Source: Thiotrichaceae bacterium UBA7357
GTDB lineage: Bacteria; Pseudomonadota; Gammaproteobacteria; Eutrophobiales; Eutrophobiaceae
Direction: 5' to 3'
Length of the DNA: 64,000 nucleotides
NCBI GenBank assembly: GCA_002470825.1
Contig: DKOR01000014.1
Span: 1 to 64,000, forward strand
Part shown: piece after piece, positions 35,635 to 44,736 of the stretch
Layout: the number at the start of each line of letters is the position of its first letter
Position numbering within the stretch: position 1 is the stretch's first letter
Made by a program: the position numbers and the translations under genes
Notes under the pieces: generated by a model
Told to the model about the DNA's origin: nothing
Seen by the model: the letters and a program-made list of their open reading frames with translations, nothing else
Databases searched by the model: none

Positions 35635-37344
35635 TCAGAACTGCCTCGTAACCTTCAAGACAATTTGGTTATCATCGGCAAACCAATCAAATAGCGATGC
35701 GTTACCTTCACGAAAACCAAGAGGGTTCGAAGTGCCGGCGGCTAATGTACCACCTACACCCGATGTTTGATTGTTAAAGCCAGACCCGATATTGTCTGAT
35801 GCTGTATTCTTTTTATCACCATCATTCCACCAGAGATCAGCTTCTAACTTCACACGCCAATCGTCGCCAAAGACAAACTCAACTGCAGCGATACCAAAAC
35901 CACCACCGTTGCTCAAGTCTGTACCAGCAACAAACATAGGATTAATTGTGTCACGCTTGAAATTTAGTAGGGTGAATACAGTCAAGTAGGCCGTATGTTC
36001 TCTCTTTTGTGCACCAAAAGAAGCAAACTCAACGATTTCATCGCTGTCGCTGTGATCGAGTATCCATGTGTCGAAAAGCTGAACACTAGAAAGTGATGGG
36101 CGGTTAGTCCCAATATATCTACCCAACTTAAATTCCTTATCAATACGGAACATAGTGACTAATGTATCTTTCTCTATAATGCCGCCCCAACCAGGTAAAT
36201 CTGATGCTAACTGACCAAAGTTAAAAGGTTTATTTGGAATGAACGCTACTTCGGCACTCAACGTTGAATCAATCGCTTGAGCATAACCGTTTGCACTCAC
36301 ACCAAAAACGTTAATGTGTGGATAAATCCAATCACCCAACACACCGTTTTCTGCAGCTTCACTAAAATGACTCTGCGTGCCATCAACTCCAAAGAGAGCC
36401 GTGGAAGCACTATTAGCTGGGTTCATCATCGGCGTTGGGTTAAAAGTTCTTAAGAACGCGACAGAGTAACCAATTGAACCAATTTCACTGTTCCAACGAA
36501 AACCGAATGTCGGATCATCTTGTGAACCGTCTGTGTGGTCTGCGTTATAGTCTGTGAACGCGGTGAAATCTACACCACGATACGGATGTGGAATCCAACG
36601 TCCACCCTCAATATTGTAGTTGCTGCCCACATCATCATCACGATCAAGTCCTGGTCGGATGAAGAAGTTTAATGAACCACCAAGTTCGTCATAGAGATCG
36701 AGATCAAAATTGACTAAAAATAGTGGTTTACGCCAATCTTCGTTGTTCTCAAAAAAGAGTCTCCAACGATAATCAAAACCATGCACCAAATCCATTGCTT
36801 GGAAGAAATCACTTTCTCCCCAAACCAATTGCTGCTTACCTACACGCATATTCAACTTACCGTCAAATAACGAAAAGTCAGCGTAATATTCGCGAAAGAA
36901 TTCTTGTAAATGGTTTGTATTGTATTGATCCATGTAGTTGTTAGAACTACCAGCTTCACCAGCAGTACTTGTACCCGCTGTGATTCTTTGGAGGCTATCC
37001 ATGTAATCCGTCTTGTACTCTCTATCAAAGCGACTGACGATTTTCCATGAAACTGGGCCTGTATAGATGTCTGTGTCTATTAATAGAGTAGCCCGAGCCA
37101 TTGTAAGGTCAAATTTGTCATCTTCTGGCGTTTCTTCATGGTCTTCAAGACCCATGCCGAAATATGTACGAGCGTAACCACTGATTTGCCAGCTCCATTC
37201 TTCACCATAGCCGCCTGTACACGTATCACAAGAAGGCTCACTTGCTAGATGACCGTCGGCGAATGCAGAACTTGTCGCAAATGTTCCTCCGAAACACAAT
37301 AGAAAACCCATGGTTTTCAAAATATTGCTGTTATATTTTTTCAT
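35635..37344 (-). CDS. DUF1302 outer-membrane beta-barrel protein
   Basis: 569 residues with a signal peptide ending SAFADGH, then a short cysteine pair (CDTCTGG) and many amphipathic strands (SWQISGYARTYFGMGLE, ATLLIDTDIYTGPVSW, LNMRVGKQQLVWGESDFFQ), ending in VTRQF with a terminal phenylalanine typical of outer-membrane barrels. The GKQQLVWGESDFF stretch is a DUF1302 signature. First gene of the minus-strand envelope set, divergent from the sigma-54 activator gene. A passive entry route for hydrophobic substrates is a reasonable guess. Confidence 0.88.
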   Translation of the reverse strand: MKKYNSNILKTMGFLLCFGGTFATSSAFADGHLASEPSCDTCTGGYGEEWSWQISGYARTYFGMGLEDHEETPEDDKFDLTMARATLLIDTDIYTGPVSWKIVSRFDREYKTDYMDSLQRITAGTSTAGEAGSSNNYMDQYNTNHLQEFFREYYADFSLFDGKLNMRVGKQQLVWGESDFFQAMDLVHGFDYRWRLFFENNEDWRKPLFLVNFDLDLYDELGGSLNFFIRPGLDRDDDVGSNYNIEGGRWIPHPYRGVDFTAFTDYNADHTDGSQDDPTFGFRWNSEIGSIGYSVAFLRTFNPTPMMNPANSASTALFGVDGTQSHFSEAAENGVLGDWIYPHINVFGVSANGYAQAIDSTLSAEVAFIPNKPFNFGQLASDLPGWGGIIEKDTLVTMFRIDKEFKLGRYIGTNRPSLSSVQLFDTWILDHSDSDEIVEFASFGAQKREHTAYLTVFTLLNFKRDTINPMFVAGTDLSNGGGFGIAAVEFVFGDDWRVKLEADLWWNDGDKKNTASDNIGSGFNNQTSGVGGTLAAGTSNPLGFREGNASLFDWFADDNQIVLKVTRQF

Positions 37345-37825
37345 TCCTCCCCCTTAAAGAGTTTTAAAAATTTAAATCATCAAAACTACATCACCATTAT
37401 CAATAAGACGAAGATTAGTTTTTAGAAATATATCTAGCAAGGTAGCAACAAGTTCTATGCCAAAAGAAGATATCGCTTTTAAAATGAAGCTAAGCTACTG
37501 ATAATCATATATTAAATTTTTTTAAACTCGGTTCTAAGCTTTAATTTATCGAGCTATATAGGAACGATTGTGTCCTATCATAGAACGGTTCCTTTAATTA
37601 TTTGCTGTAAAATTTTATTAATTTCAAAATAATTAAAGTTATCATTCAAAATTTCCATATATATTAACTGTTTACCTGAGTAAATAACCTGTTTTGTGTG
37701 AGTTAATGAATAATGGTAATATCTATGCAACAACACAAAGCAATAGTTAATACCTCAATGAAATTAACATCCTGTTGTATTCCTGATAATTTTTTTACAT
37801 AAGAGAATGGTGAAACACTCATTTC
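37345..37825. other. 481-base divergent regulatory interval between the DUF1302 gene and the sigma-54 activator
   Basis: No gene is supported here. It contains AGGAAC...GTTCCT arms around 37559-37592 (a loose inverted repeat of the kind used as upstream activator sites) and, on the minus strand near 37445-37462, a TGGCATAG element that resembles a -24 box but lacks GC at the right distance. It must carry promoters for both directions. Confidence 0.4.
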
Positions 37826-39829
37826 ATGAATAAGATAAGAAAAGAAACAGATCTGAATACGCATTCATATTCTCAAAGGGATATCAATCAAGCATGGGAT
37901 ACTTTCAACTCATCGGGAGGAAAATCAAAAAATCTGACTGTGCGTGAGTTCATAGCTAGCTCGTGGCAGCGTTGTCTCTCTCAAGGCGTTAACCCTAAAC
38001 AAACAGCGGCACCACTTCTGGCTACCGAGGGTAATTTACATATCTTACTCCAGAATAATCACAGTCTTATGAGATGCGCACGGCCAGTAACAACTCAGGC
38101 TAGAGTGCTTTTGCGCGATCTTGAATCCATATTAATTCTAACTGACTATGATGGCGTTATTCTTGATGTTGTTGGAGATCCAGAATGTGTTGAAAACGCT
38201 GTTGGAATTGGAATGGTACCTGGTAGTGGTTGGAAAGAAACTGTCTCCGGTTCAAATGCAGTAGGCACCGCAATAGCGACCGGTCTGCCGACACAAGTTC
38301 ATGGAGAAGAACACTTTATTAAAGGTTTTAAGCGTTGGACTTGTACCGCTGGAATCATTAGCGATCCATATGACAATCAATTAGTCGGCGTGATTGATAT
38401 CTCTGGCCTGTCTGATTCATTTGACAAATTTCATGTCCCTCTAGTTGTGTCATGGGCTAACCAAATTCAATTATCGCTTGCTAAAAATACATCTGATCAG
38501 TGGAATCTTATTAAAGAGAACAGTCAATGTGATTTTAAAAATAGTCATCGAAATAATGGTAAGATATTATTCGATAAACAAGGAAGAGTGATTGACCATT
38601 CTCAAAACACTTGCTCGGTACTCAAATCTCTTGATATAGAGTATGACCTTTCTCTTAAGACTCGTTTATCACTAGAACGGTTTGGCGGAGACGAAATCAT
38701 CTACCCCCATGATGCAGGACTATGGCTTCTAGATGACTGGATTGAACCTATTAAGGATAAGAATGAAATTATAGGTTTTAAAATAGAACTCCCTATAGGC
38801 AACCGCTCCTCAAAACGAATAAATATACCTTTTAAGACTCCAGCAATTAACATTGAAGCAGAAGCTTTTGAAAAGATATCTGGACAAAGTGCATCAATTA
38901 AAGCCAGTATAGAAAAAGCCCGCAAAGCAGCTAATACGCCCCTGCCCGTATTGTTATTAGGTGATACCGGTGTAGGAAAAGAAATGTTCGCCCGAGCGAT
39001 ACATGAATCAAGTAAATTCTCTAACGGTCCATTCATTGACTTAAATTGCGGTGCCTTCACCAGAGATATTTTGAGTAGTGAATTGTTTGGTCATGTCGAA
39101 GGTGCCTTCACCGGCGCTAAAAGAGGCGGCATGATGGGTAAAATTGAAGCTGCTAACGGTGGAACATTATTCCTAGATGAGATTAGTGAGATGCCACTTG
39201 ATCTCCAACCTGTTTTTCTTAGGGTACTGCAAGAAAGAAAAATTCATCGTGTTGGTGCTATCGCTCCTATTCCAGTCGACTTTAGACTTATTGCTGCAAC
39301 AAATAGCTACCTTAAACGAGAAGTCTCTGAAGGTCGTTTTAGAAAAGATTTATATTTCCGTTTATCGACGGTTGCCATTGGGCTTGATCCCCTATCAGAA
39401 CGAAAAGATGATATTGAAGAAATTGCGCAACTTGTTTTAAAAGAAACACGAACTTCTCAAAAAATTATACCTAAACGAATTAGTGCTTCTTTAATCACAG
39501 CACTAAAAAATAGAGAATGGCCTGGCAATATTAGAGAGCTAGTCAATGTGATTGAATGTATGTGTTACATGTCTGCAAATCAAAATCTAACCACTCTAGA
39601 TTTACCTGCAGGATATAGACCGGGTGAATCACTTATTAACGTAGCATCAACTGAGCAAGGTCAGGTCCAAAAGACAAAATCAAGTCTAGATATTGCTGAA
39701 CAACAAACAATTGAGAATGCGATTATCGAATTTAGTGGAAACATCACACAAGCTGCAAAACACTTGGGTATAGCGAAGGGAACTTTATATCGTAAGATGA
39801 AAAAATATAATTTAAAAAACCCACGTTAA
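37826..39829 (+). CDS. Sigma-54-dependent transcriptional activator, AcoR type
   Basis: 667 residues. The N-terminal sensing half contains a GAF-like domain (WQRCLSQGVNP, VGIGMVPGSGWKETVSGSNAVGTAI, WTCTAGIISDP). A central AAA+ domain follows with Walker A GDTGVGKE (~residues 378-385) and the sigma-54-contacting GAFTGA loop (~424). A C-terminal Fis-type helix-turn-helix is NITQAAKHLGIAKGTLYRKMKKYN (shown in part, ~634-657). AcoR-type activators control acetoin, ketone and alcohol catabolism. It stands between the envelope set and the ketone carboxylase operon, so it probably activates one or both. The only good -24/-12 promoter I see is before the isocitrate dehydrogenase gene. Confidence 0.93.
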   Translation: MNKIRKETDLNTHSYSQRDINQAWDTFNSSGGKSKNLTVREFIASSWQRCLSQGVNPKQTAAPLLATEGNLHILLQNNHSLMRCARPVTTQARVLLRDLESILILTDYDGVILDVVGDPECVENAVGIGMVPGSGWKETVSGSNAVGTAIATGLPTQVHGEEHFIKGFKRWTCTAGIISDPYDNQLVGVIDISGLSDSFDKFHVPLVVSWANQIQLSLAKNTSDQWNLIKENSQCDFKNSHRNNGKILFDKQGRVIDHSQNTCSVLKSLDIEYDLSLKTRLSLERFGGDEIIYPHDAGLWLLDDWIEPIKDKNEIIGFKIELPIGNRSSKRINIPFKTPAINIEAEAFEKISGQSASIKASIEKARKAANTPLPVLLLGDTGVGKEMFARAIHESSKFSNGPFIDLNCGAFTRDILSSELFGHVEGAFTGAKRGGMMGKIEAANGGTLFLDEISEMPLDLQPVFLRVLQERKIHRVGAIAPIPVDFRLIAATNSYLKREVSEGRFRKDLYFRLSTVAIGLDPLSERKDDIEEIAQLVLKETRTSQKIIPKRISASLITALKNREWPGNIRELVNVIECMCYMSANQNLTTLDLPAGYRPGESLINVASTEQGQVQKTKSSLDIAEQQTIENAIIEFSGNITQAAKHLGIAKGTLYRKMKKYNLKNPR

Positions 39830-39931
39830 AAGAAAGTGATGATGATTTTCATTTCTGTTTTTTTTCAAACTATACAGCAGAGCCAAACTAAATCTTGCAA
39901 TCTAAAGTAACTACATTTCAAAATTGTTACA

Positions 39932-40918
39932 TTAATCAATATCAACAAGCACCACTCCGTAAAAACCAGCTTGCTCGACCTTCTGATGTGCGGACGCAAT
40001 ATTTTCTAGACTCTCTCGATGAGCAATTCGATGTTGTAACATTTTTCCATCTAGAAGATCGGTGATGTCTTCAATTGCATCATACTTTGCTATCTCAGGC
40101 ATTGCATAGACTAAGACCATGCGTATAGTTAAATCCTGAAATAACATTCTTCTAAAAGGTAATGTAGGTTCTGCCACTTGCATTGAGGCATAGGTTGCTA
40201 TCGTTGCACTCGTAGCGGCGACATCGAGTAATATAGGCAAATTACCACCAAACTCTCCATCGACAATACGTTCTACCCCATTACCTTCAGTTAACTCAGC
40301 TACGGTACTCAGTAAGTCTTCTCCTTGATGAGAACAAACAGCATCGGCACCTGCAGCATAACAATGCGCTTCTGCTGCAGGATTACCAGCAGTCGCTATG
40401 ACTGTTGCACCGGCATATTTTGCCCATTGAATAGCATAATGACCGACTCTTCCCGCGCCACCCGTCACAAGAAGAGTTTGACCGTCGACTAATCCATCGG
40501 CAAAGACACAGCGATGCGCTGTCATTGCCGGTATACCCATGCAGGCACCCACCTCAAAATCAACACTGTCGGGTAGCCAAACTGCACGATTCGAATTGAC
40601 TGTGACATATTCTGCAGCAGTACCAAAACGTCGACCATACTGAGCTTCATAGACCCATACTCGCTCACCAATTCTTGATGACGGAACACCACGTCCAACC
40701 TCTTCAATAATCCCAGCTCCATCACTATGGGGAATAATAAACCCATCTTTTAGTAGATCAGGGAAAGCCCCGTTGCGTTTTTTTACATCTGAAGGATTTA
40801 CCGCTGAACAATTCAGACGAACGAGTACCTCTCCATGGATTGGCATAGGTTGGTCAAGCTCCATGATCTCCAACACTTTATCTGCTGGGCCCATGGTTTT
40901 GAATGCAGCTGCCTTCAT
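39932..40918 (-). CDS. MDR-family NADPH:quinone oxidoreductase / enoyl reductase
   Basis: Zinc-independent medium-chain dehydrogenase/reductase of 328 residues. N-terminal GroES-like domain (LNCSAVNPSDVKKRNG) and Rossmann domain with LLVTGGAGRVGHYAIQWAKYAGATVIATA as NADPH site (~residues 143-171; only the GGAGRVG core is diagnostic). Similar enzymes reduce quinones or conjugated double bonds. Last gene on the minus strand after the thiolase (37 nt), so probably part of the ketone operon, where it may reduce an unsaturated ketone or acyl group. Confidence 0.85.
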   Translation of the reverse strand: MKAAAFKTMGPADKVLEIMELDQPMPIHGEVLVRLNCSAVNPSDVKKRNGAFPDLLKDGFIIPHSDGAGIIEEVGRGVPSSRIGERVWVYEAQYGRRFGTAAEYVTVNSNRAVWLPDSVDFEVGACMGIPAMTAHRCVFADGLVDGQTLLVTGGAGRVGHYAIQWAKYAGATVIATAGNPAAEAHCYAAGADAVCSHQGEDLLSTVAELTEGNGVERIVDGEFGGNLPILLDVAATSATIATYASMQVAEPTLPFRRMLFQDLTIRMVLVYAMPEIAKYDAIEDITDLLDGKMLQHRIAHRESLENIASAHQKVEQAGFYGVVLVDID

Positions 40919-40955
40919 TGAATATCTCTCATTAATTTTATAATCCCGTTAACTT

Positions 40956-42221
40956 TTACTGAATTCGACGCAAAACAGATACACAATTTGTGACACCTGA
41001 GCCGCCAATATTAACTGTCATTGCGAGTTCCGGCTGTCCTTTTACTGCCACTCCAATGGGTGTGCCCGTTAACTGTTTATACATAAGTGCATGCATTGAT
41101 GCACCTGTTGCACCAACGGGGTGTCCTTTAGATTTAAGTCCTCCTGAAAGGTTTATTGGACACTCACTATCAGCATCATATTTCCCTTCCATAAAATCAT
41201 GTCCCGCACGACCTTGCTCTGATAAACCCATTGCTTCTACACATAGCATTTGATTAATAGTAAAACAATCATGAACTTCAGCCATGTCAATATCTGTCAC
41301 CTGCACTCCAGCCTCAGCACAAGCTTGTTGCACACCATGTTTCGCTGCTTGAAGTTCATGCAGTGTCTCTTTACGTTCACTCATCATCATTCGTTGCGTC
41401 ACATGTCCTATCCCTGAAAGTTCAACAGCGTGTTTAAAGTTTGCTTTGGCATTATCAGTTGATGTGAGTACGACAGCTGCTGCGCCATCCGAAATTAATG
41501 AACAATCATGCAGTCGTAACGGCGGAGCAATCAATGGATTACTACCTTTACCTGAATCAGGTAAATCAAGAATTGCTTTTGCAGAGAGCAGTTGCTTTTT
41601 ATCGGGTAAACTACCCGGCCCAAAGTGGGCCAAAGGATTTTGAATACCATTACGATAATTTTGCGCAGCGACATGGGCAAACATAGTACGCAGTTTTTCA
41701 TCACTCAGACCATGCTTTGTTTGATATGCCTTAGCAAGTTCTCCAAACAATCCTGGAAAAGTAACGCCGATAGAACCTTCATCAGGCCAATATGAACTAC
41801 ACGCCAACGCATGCGTTACACCTTTCGTATCAAGCAGACTCATCTTCTCCACACCAAGAGCGAGTACATTTTTAAATCGTCCACTAGCAACAGCATAGGC
41901 TGCGTTATAAATAGCTATCGAAGATGTTGCACAAGCCCCTTCTGTTCTTGTTGTTGGCTTATAAAGTAAACCCTTAGGGTCTATTTCTAGAGCCAGTGGG
42001 CCAACATGTTCCTGGTTGACAAACAATGAAGGTGAACATGAGCCCAACCAAATAGCATCAATATCCTTTGCTTCTAGACCGGCATCGGCAATCGCACCGG
42101 CACCCGCTTCTACTATCAGTTCATAGAATGATTTTAAATCTTCTACTTTACCCGTCTCTCTATCACGCTTAACAAATGCACCAAACTGAGTGTTGTGTGC
42201 ACCAACTATACTAATCTCCAT
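40956..42221 (-). CDS. Thiolase, SCP-x type (acetyl-CoA acetyltransferase-like)
   Basis: 421-residue thiolase-fold enzyme. The nucleophile is Cys97 in TEGACATSS. The catalytic histidine is in AEVHDCFTINQ and the second in LSGGLKSKGHPVGATG. The C-terminal block NIGGSGVTNCVSVL replaces the CxG of classic thiolases, as in SCP-x/lipid-transfer thiolases. Such enzymes often work with a DUF35 OB-fold partner, which is missing here. In this operon it would cleave a beta-ketoacyl-CoA (made by the carboxylase and ligase) into acyl-CoA and acetyl-CoA. 59 nt separates it from the ligase gene. Confidence 0.87.
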   Translation of the reverse strand: MEISIVGAHNTQFGAFVKRDRETGKVEDLKSFYELIVEAGAGAIADAGLEAKDIDAIWLGSCSPSLFVNQEHVGPLALEIDPKGLLYKPTTRTEGACATSSIAIYNAAYAVASGRFKNVLALGVEKMSLLDTKGVTHALACSSYWPDEGSIGVTFPGLFGELAKAYQTKHGLSDEKLRTMFAHVAAQNYRNGIQNPLAHFGPGSLPDKKQLLSAKAILDLPDSGKGSNPLIAPPLRLHDCSLISDGAAAVVLTSTDNAKANFKHAVELSGIGHVTQRMMMSERKETLHELQAAKHGVQQACAEAGVQVTDIDMAEVHDCFTINQMLCVEAMGLSEQGRAGHDFMEGKYDADSECPINLSGGLKSKGHPVGATGASMHALMYKQLTGTPIGVAVKGQPELAMTVNIGGSGVTNCVSVLRRIQ

Positions 42222-42280
42222 TGAGCTACCCTCTCCACCTAGAACAGTGAATTAAAAATATGAAAAATAAAAATTTGAAT

Positions 42281-43846
42281 CTATATTTTACGACCAACTT
42301 TTTCCCAAAAATATTTACGGACTTCTTTTTTTAATACTTTACCTACTGGGCTACGTGGTAGCTCATCCCAAATCAATATTTCTTTAGGTGACTTAACACT
42401 ACCTAACTTCAGTTTACAAAGTGCAATAATTTCTTGTGTATCTAGTTTAACTTTTGGGTCTTTTAACTCAACTACAGCTGTGACTTGCTCACCCCATTTT
42501 TCATCCGGAATACCTATAACACAACAGTCTTTTATTGACGAGTGCCCCCAAATGAGTTGTTCAATCTCTCCTGGATAAACATTAAAACCACCCGATATAA
42601 TCATGTCGCGTTTACGATCAACTATCGTTAAATATCCTTCATTATCAAAGATGCCAACATCGCCCGTTTTCTGCCAACCATTTACACGTATTTCATTTGT
42701 TGCTTCTGAGTCATTAAAATAACAACGCATTAATAAATCACCTTTAACAGCAATTTCACCCTCCTTCCCGAGAGGAAGAATTTTGTCATCATCATCCAAA
42801 ATAACCACTTCAATTTGTGGTGCAATTTTACCACAGGACCGAATCTTGTAAAAATCATCCATTTCAACCGCATCCACGTGATCTTCAGCAGATAAAAAGG
42901 TACAAACCATTGGTGACTCTGCTTGCCCATAAGTTTGAACCATCACGGGACCGAAAACATCAATAGCCTCTTTAAGTTTTTCTACTGACATTGGTGCAGC
43001 GGCATACCAAAAGTAACGTAAACTTGTATAATCATAATTATTCACACCCTTGTGTGCTAACAACATATAAATCGCGGTCGGAGGCAAAAATAAGTGTGTA
43101 ATTTTGTGTTTTTCGATGATAGATAATATAACATCTGGAGTCATACCTTCCATCACTATGATGTTTGAACCTTGTAATATAAGCGCAAATGATGCTACCC
43201 CAGCTGCATGTGTAATTGGAGCGCTAACAAGATAAGAGGAAGCAATATCCGGTATAGGCATTAATTTATTCTGAATCGACACCATTGACTGCCACGTTAA
43301 ATAACTCCACTCTGCTAATTTAGAATCACCCGTCGTTCCACCGGTCGGAAATAAGCTTATTAAATCAGGATCATTTCCCCTTATTAGTCTTTCTTCCGCT
43401 TGTTCAATGAATTCATTTTTAAAATTTTGGATGTCAATCCCTGCGATTTTCTTACCCGTAAATGATAAACAATTTTCATTGTTGTATTGAACAACAAGTT
43501 GATGATTAGCATCAAGAATATCTAAGTCAACAAAAAGCAATCTTGCATTAGATTTTTTAAGCAATTTTAAATTTGCTTCAATGGTATTTCGAAGATTGAG
43601 TGGCAACCATATTGCACCTATTTCAGAAATGGCAAAGATACAGCAATAAGTTGCAATAGAATTTGGTGCGTAGGTCGCAACAATATCTTGCTGTTTAACG
43701 CCCTTTTCTTTTAATTGCATGGCAACATGCTGTGCAATATTAAACATTTCTCGATAACTTAGTGAGAAGTCGTTATTGATATCAATAAATTGCGCATCAC
43801 CTTTACTAAAAGCCGGACTATTTTCGAGAAAATCGATAATACGCAT
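42281..43846 (-). CDS. AMP-forming acyl-CoA ligase of the ketone operon
   Basis: 521-residue adenylate-forming enzyme. The A3 loop is altered: LFPTGGTTGDSKLAEWSY instead of SGTTGxPKG. Other motifs are normal: VQTYGQAESPM, GWQKTGDVGIFDNEGYLTIVDRKRDMIISGGFNVYPGEIE (in part) and the lysine region RSPVGKVLKKEVR. It lies 30 nt downstream of the carboxylase epsilon-like gene. In Aromatoleum the acetophenone carboxylase genes are followed by a benzoylacetate-CoA ligase gene. By position this enzyme should activate the beta-keto acid made by the carboxylase. The acid itself is not known. Confidence 0.87.
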   Translation of the reverse strand: MRIIDFLENSPAFSKGDAQFIDINNDFSLSYREMFNIAQHVAMQLKEKGVKQQDIVATYAPNSIATYCCIFAISEIGAIWLPLNLRNTIEANLKLLKKSNARLLFVDLDILDANHQLVVQYNNENCLSFTGKKIAGIDIQNFKNEFIEQAEERLIRGNDPDLISLFPTGGTTGDSKLAEWSYLTWQSMVSIQNKLMPIPDIASSYLVSAPITHAAGVASFALILQGSNIIVMEGMTPDVILSIIEKHKITHLFLPPTAIYMLLAHKGVNNYDYTSLRYFWYAAAPMSVEKLKEAIDVFGPVMVQTYGQAESPMVCTFLSAEDHVDAVEMDDFYKIRSCGKIAPQIEVVILDDDDKILPLGKEGEIAVKGDLLMRCYFNDSEATNEIRVNGWQKTGDVGIFDNEGYLTIVDRKRDMIISGGFNVYPGEIEQLIWGHSSIKDCCVIGIPDEKWGEQVTAVVELKDPKVKLDTQEIIALCKLKLGSVKSPKEILIWDELPRSPVGKVLKKEVRKYFWEKVGRKI

Positions 43847-43876
43847 TTTGACTCTCGAAAAAGGTTGCTTTAGGTA

Positions 43877-44734
43877 CTAGGCTCTTAAGTTTGAAAGTGT
43901 ATCAAGAACTAACTCAGGTGTTGTTTCTTCTGGAATCGTTAGATAATTAAAGCCATTCCCTACTGGGGGAACAGTACTCATCGATTTCCACAATGCTTTA
44001 GAAATGTCTTTGCCACATGAACTATCAGACACTGAACAAGTAGACGGTACAATAGAAAAATTAACATCCTCCGGAACATTAAAACTAGTATCTGAAAATG
44101 GCAAATGTATACCAACTGACCAACGATAATGTTTTGCAACATTATAAATAGGTTGATACCAAGATAACTCTTTTGCACTTTCGGGCATTGATTCCGGAAC
44201 TTCTCGCAATAAAATACCTGAGAGATTTACTTCACTAAAGTATCTTAGATAGTCAGCAACATACATTGATGCCGTATCGATGTGTGCCTCTTCCGGCGCT
44301 ACATCAACAGTATTAGCTGCTTTATTAGCCTTGATGAGCAAAGAACGTGGTGAGGGCATCACTAATACGATGGGCACTGAATCACCGTAATTATTACTTA
44401 TTGCCGTCAATACTTCTGCTAGTAATTCACGTGGTCCATATGCTTCTAACATTGCTTTAGCAGCAACTGTAATACGTTTCTTACCTGCCATCGATGGAAT
44501 CGCTTCTTCATCTTCTAACATCCAATGATGAAAAAGATCCCATATATCTATGACGACTACATCTGCGTTTACTAAGCCATGCGCTTGTCCATAAAAAGAC
44601 ATATAAGATGCCGGGTTTGCCCATGGATTCTCTCCCTCAGCCAATAACAATTTCTTGGTATAGGCGTTGAAATCAATCCAGAGTTTTGGAGTTCCCTCTC
44701 CAGCAGATAAATAGTTAACTAAATCTATCGCCAT
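43877..44734 (-). CDS. Acetophenone carboxylase epsilon-like subunit (putative)
   Basis: 285-residue soluble protein, not a member of a family I can name with certainty. It occupies the place of the fifth, ~34-kDa epsilon subunit in five-gene acetophenone carboxylase operons, 2 nt after the hydantoinase-B-like gene. It starts MAIDLVNYLSAGEGTPKLWIDFNAY and has alternating beta/alpha stretches (VVVIDIWDLFHHWML, VPIVLVMPSPRSLL, YRWSVGIHLPF) that could form a TIM-barrel-like fold. In the Aromatoleum enzyme this subunit joins the core complex for activity. The assignment rests mostly on context and size. Confidence 0.55.
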   Translation of the reverse strand: MAIDLVNYLSAGEGTPKLWIDFNAYTKKLLLAEGENPWANPASYMSFYGQAHGLVNADVVVIDIWDLFHHWMLEDEEAIPSMAGKKRITVAAKAMLEAYGPRELLAEVLTAISNNYGDSVPIVLVMPSPRSLLIKANKAANTVDVAPEEAHIDTASMYVADYLRYFSEVNLSGILLREVPESMPESAKELSWYQPIYNVAKHYRWSVGIHLPFSDTSFNVPEDVNFSIVPSTCSVSDSSCGKDISKALWKSMSTVPPVGNGFNYLTIPEETTPELVLDTLSNLRA

Positions 44735-44736
44735 AC

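Noticed and set aside
37445..37462. Possible sigma-54 promoter (TGGCATAG...TTGCT) on the minus strand before the DUF1302 gene
   Set aside because: GG and GC are 13 bases apart instead of 10, so the element does not fit the spacing rule.
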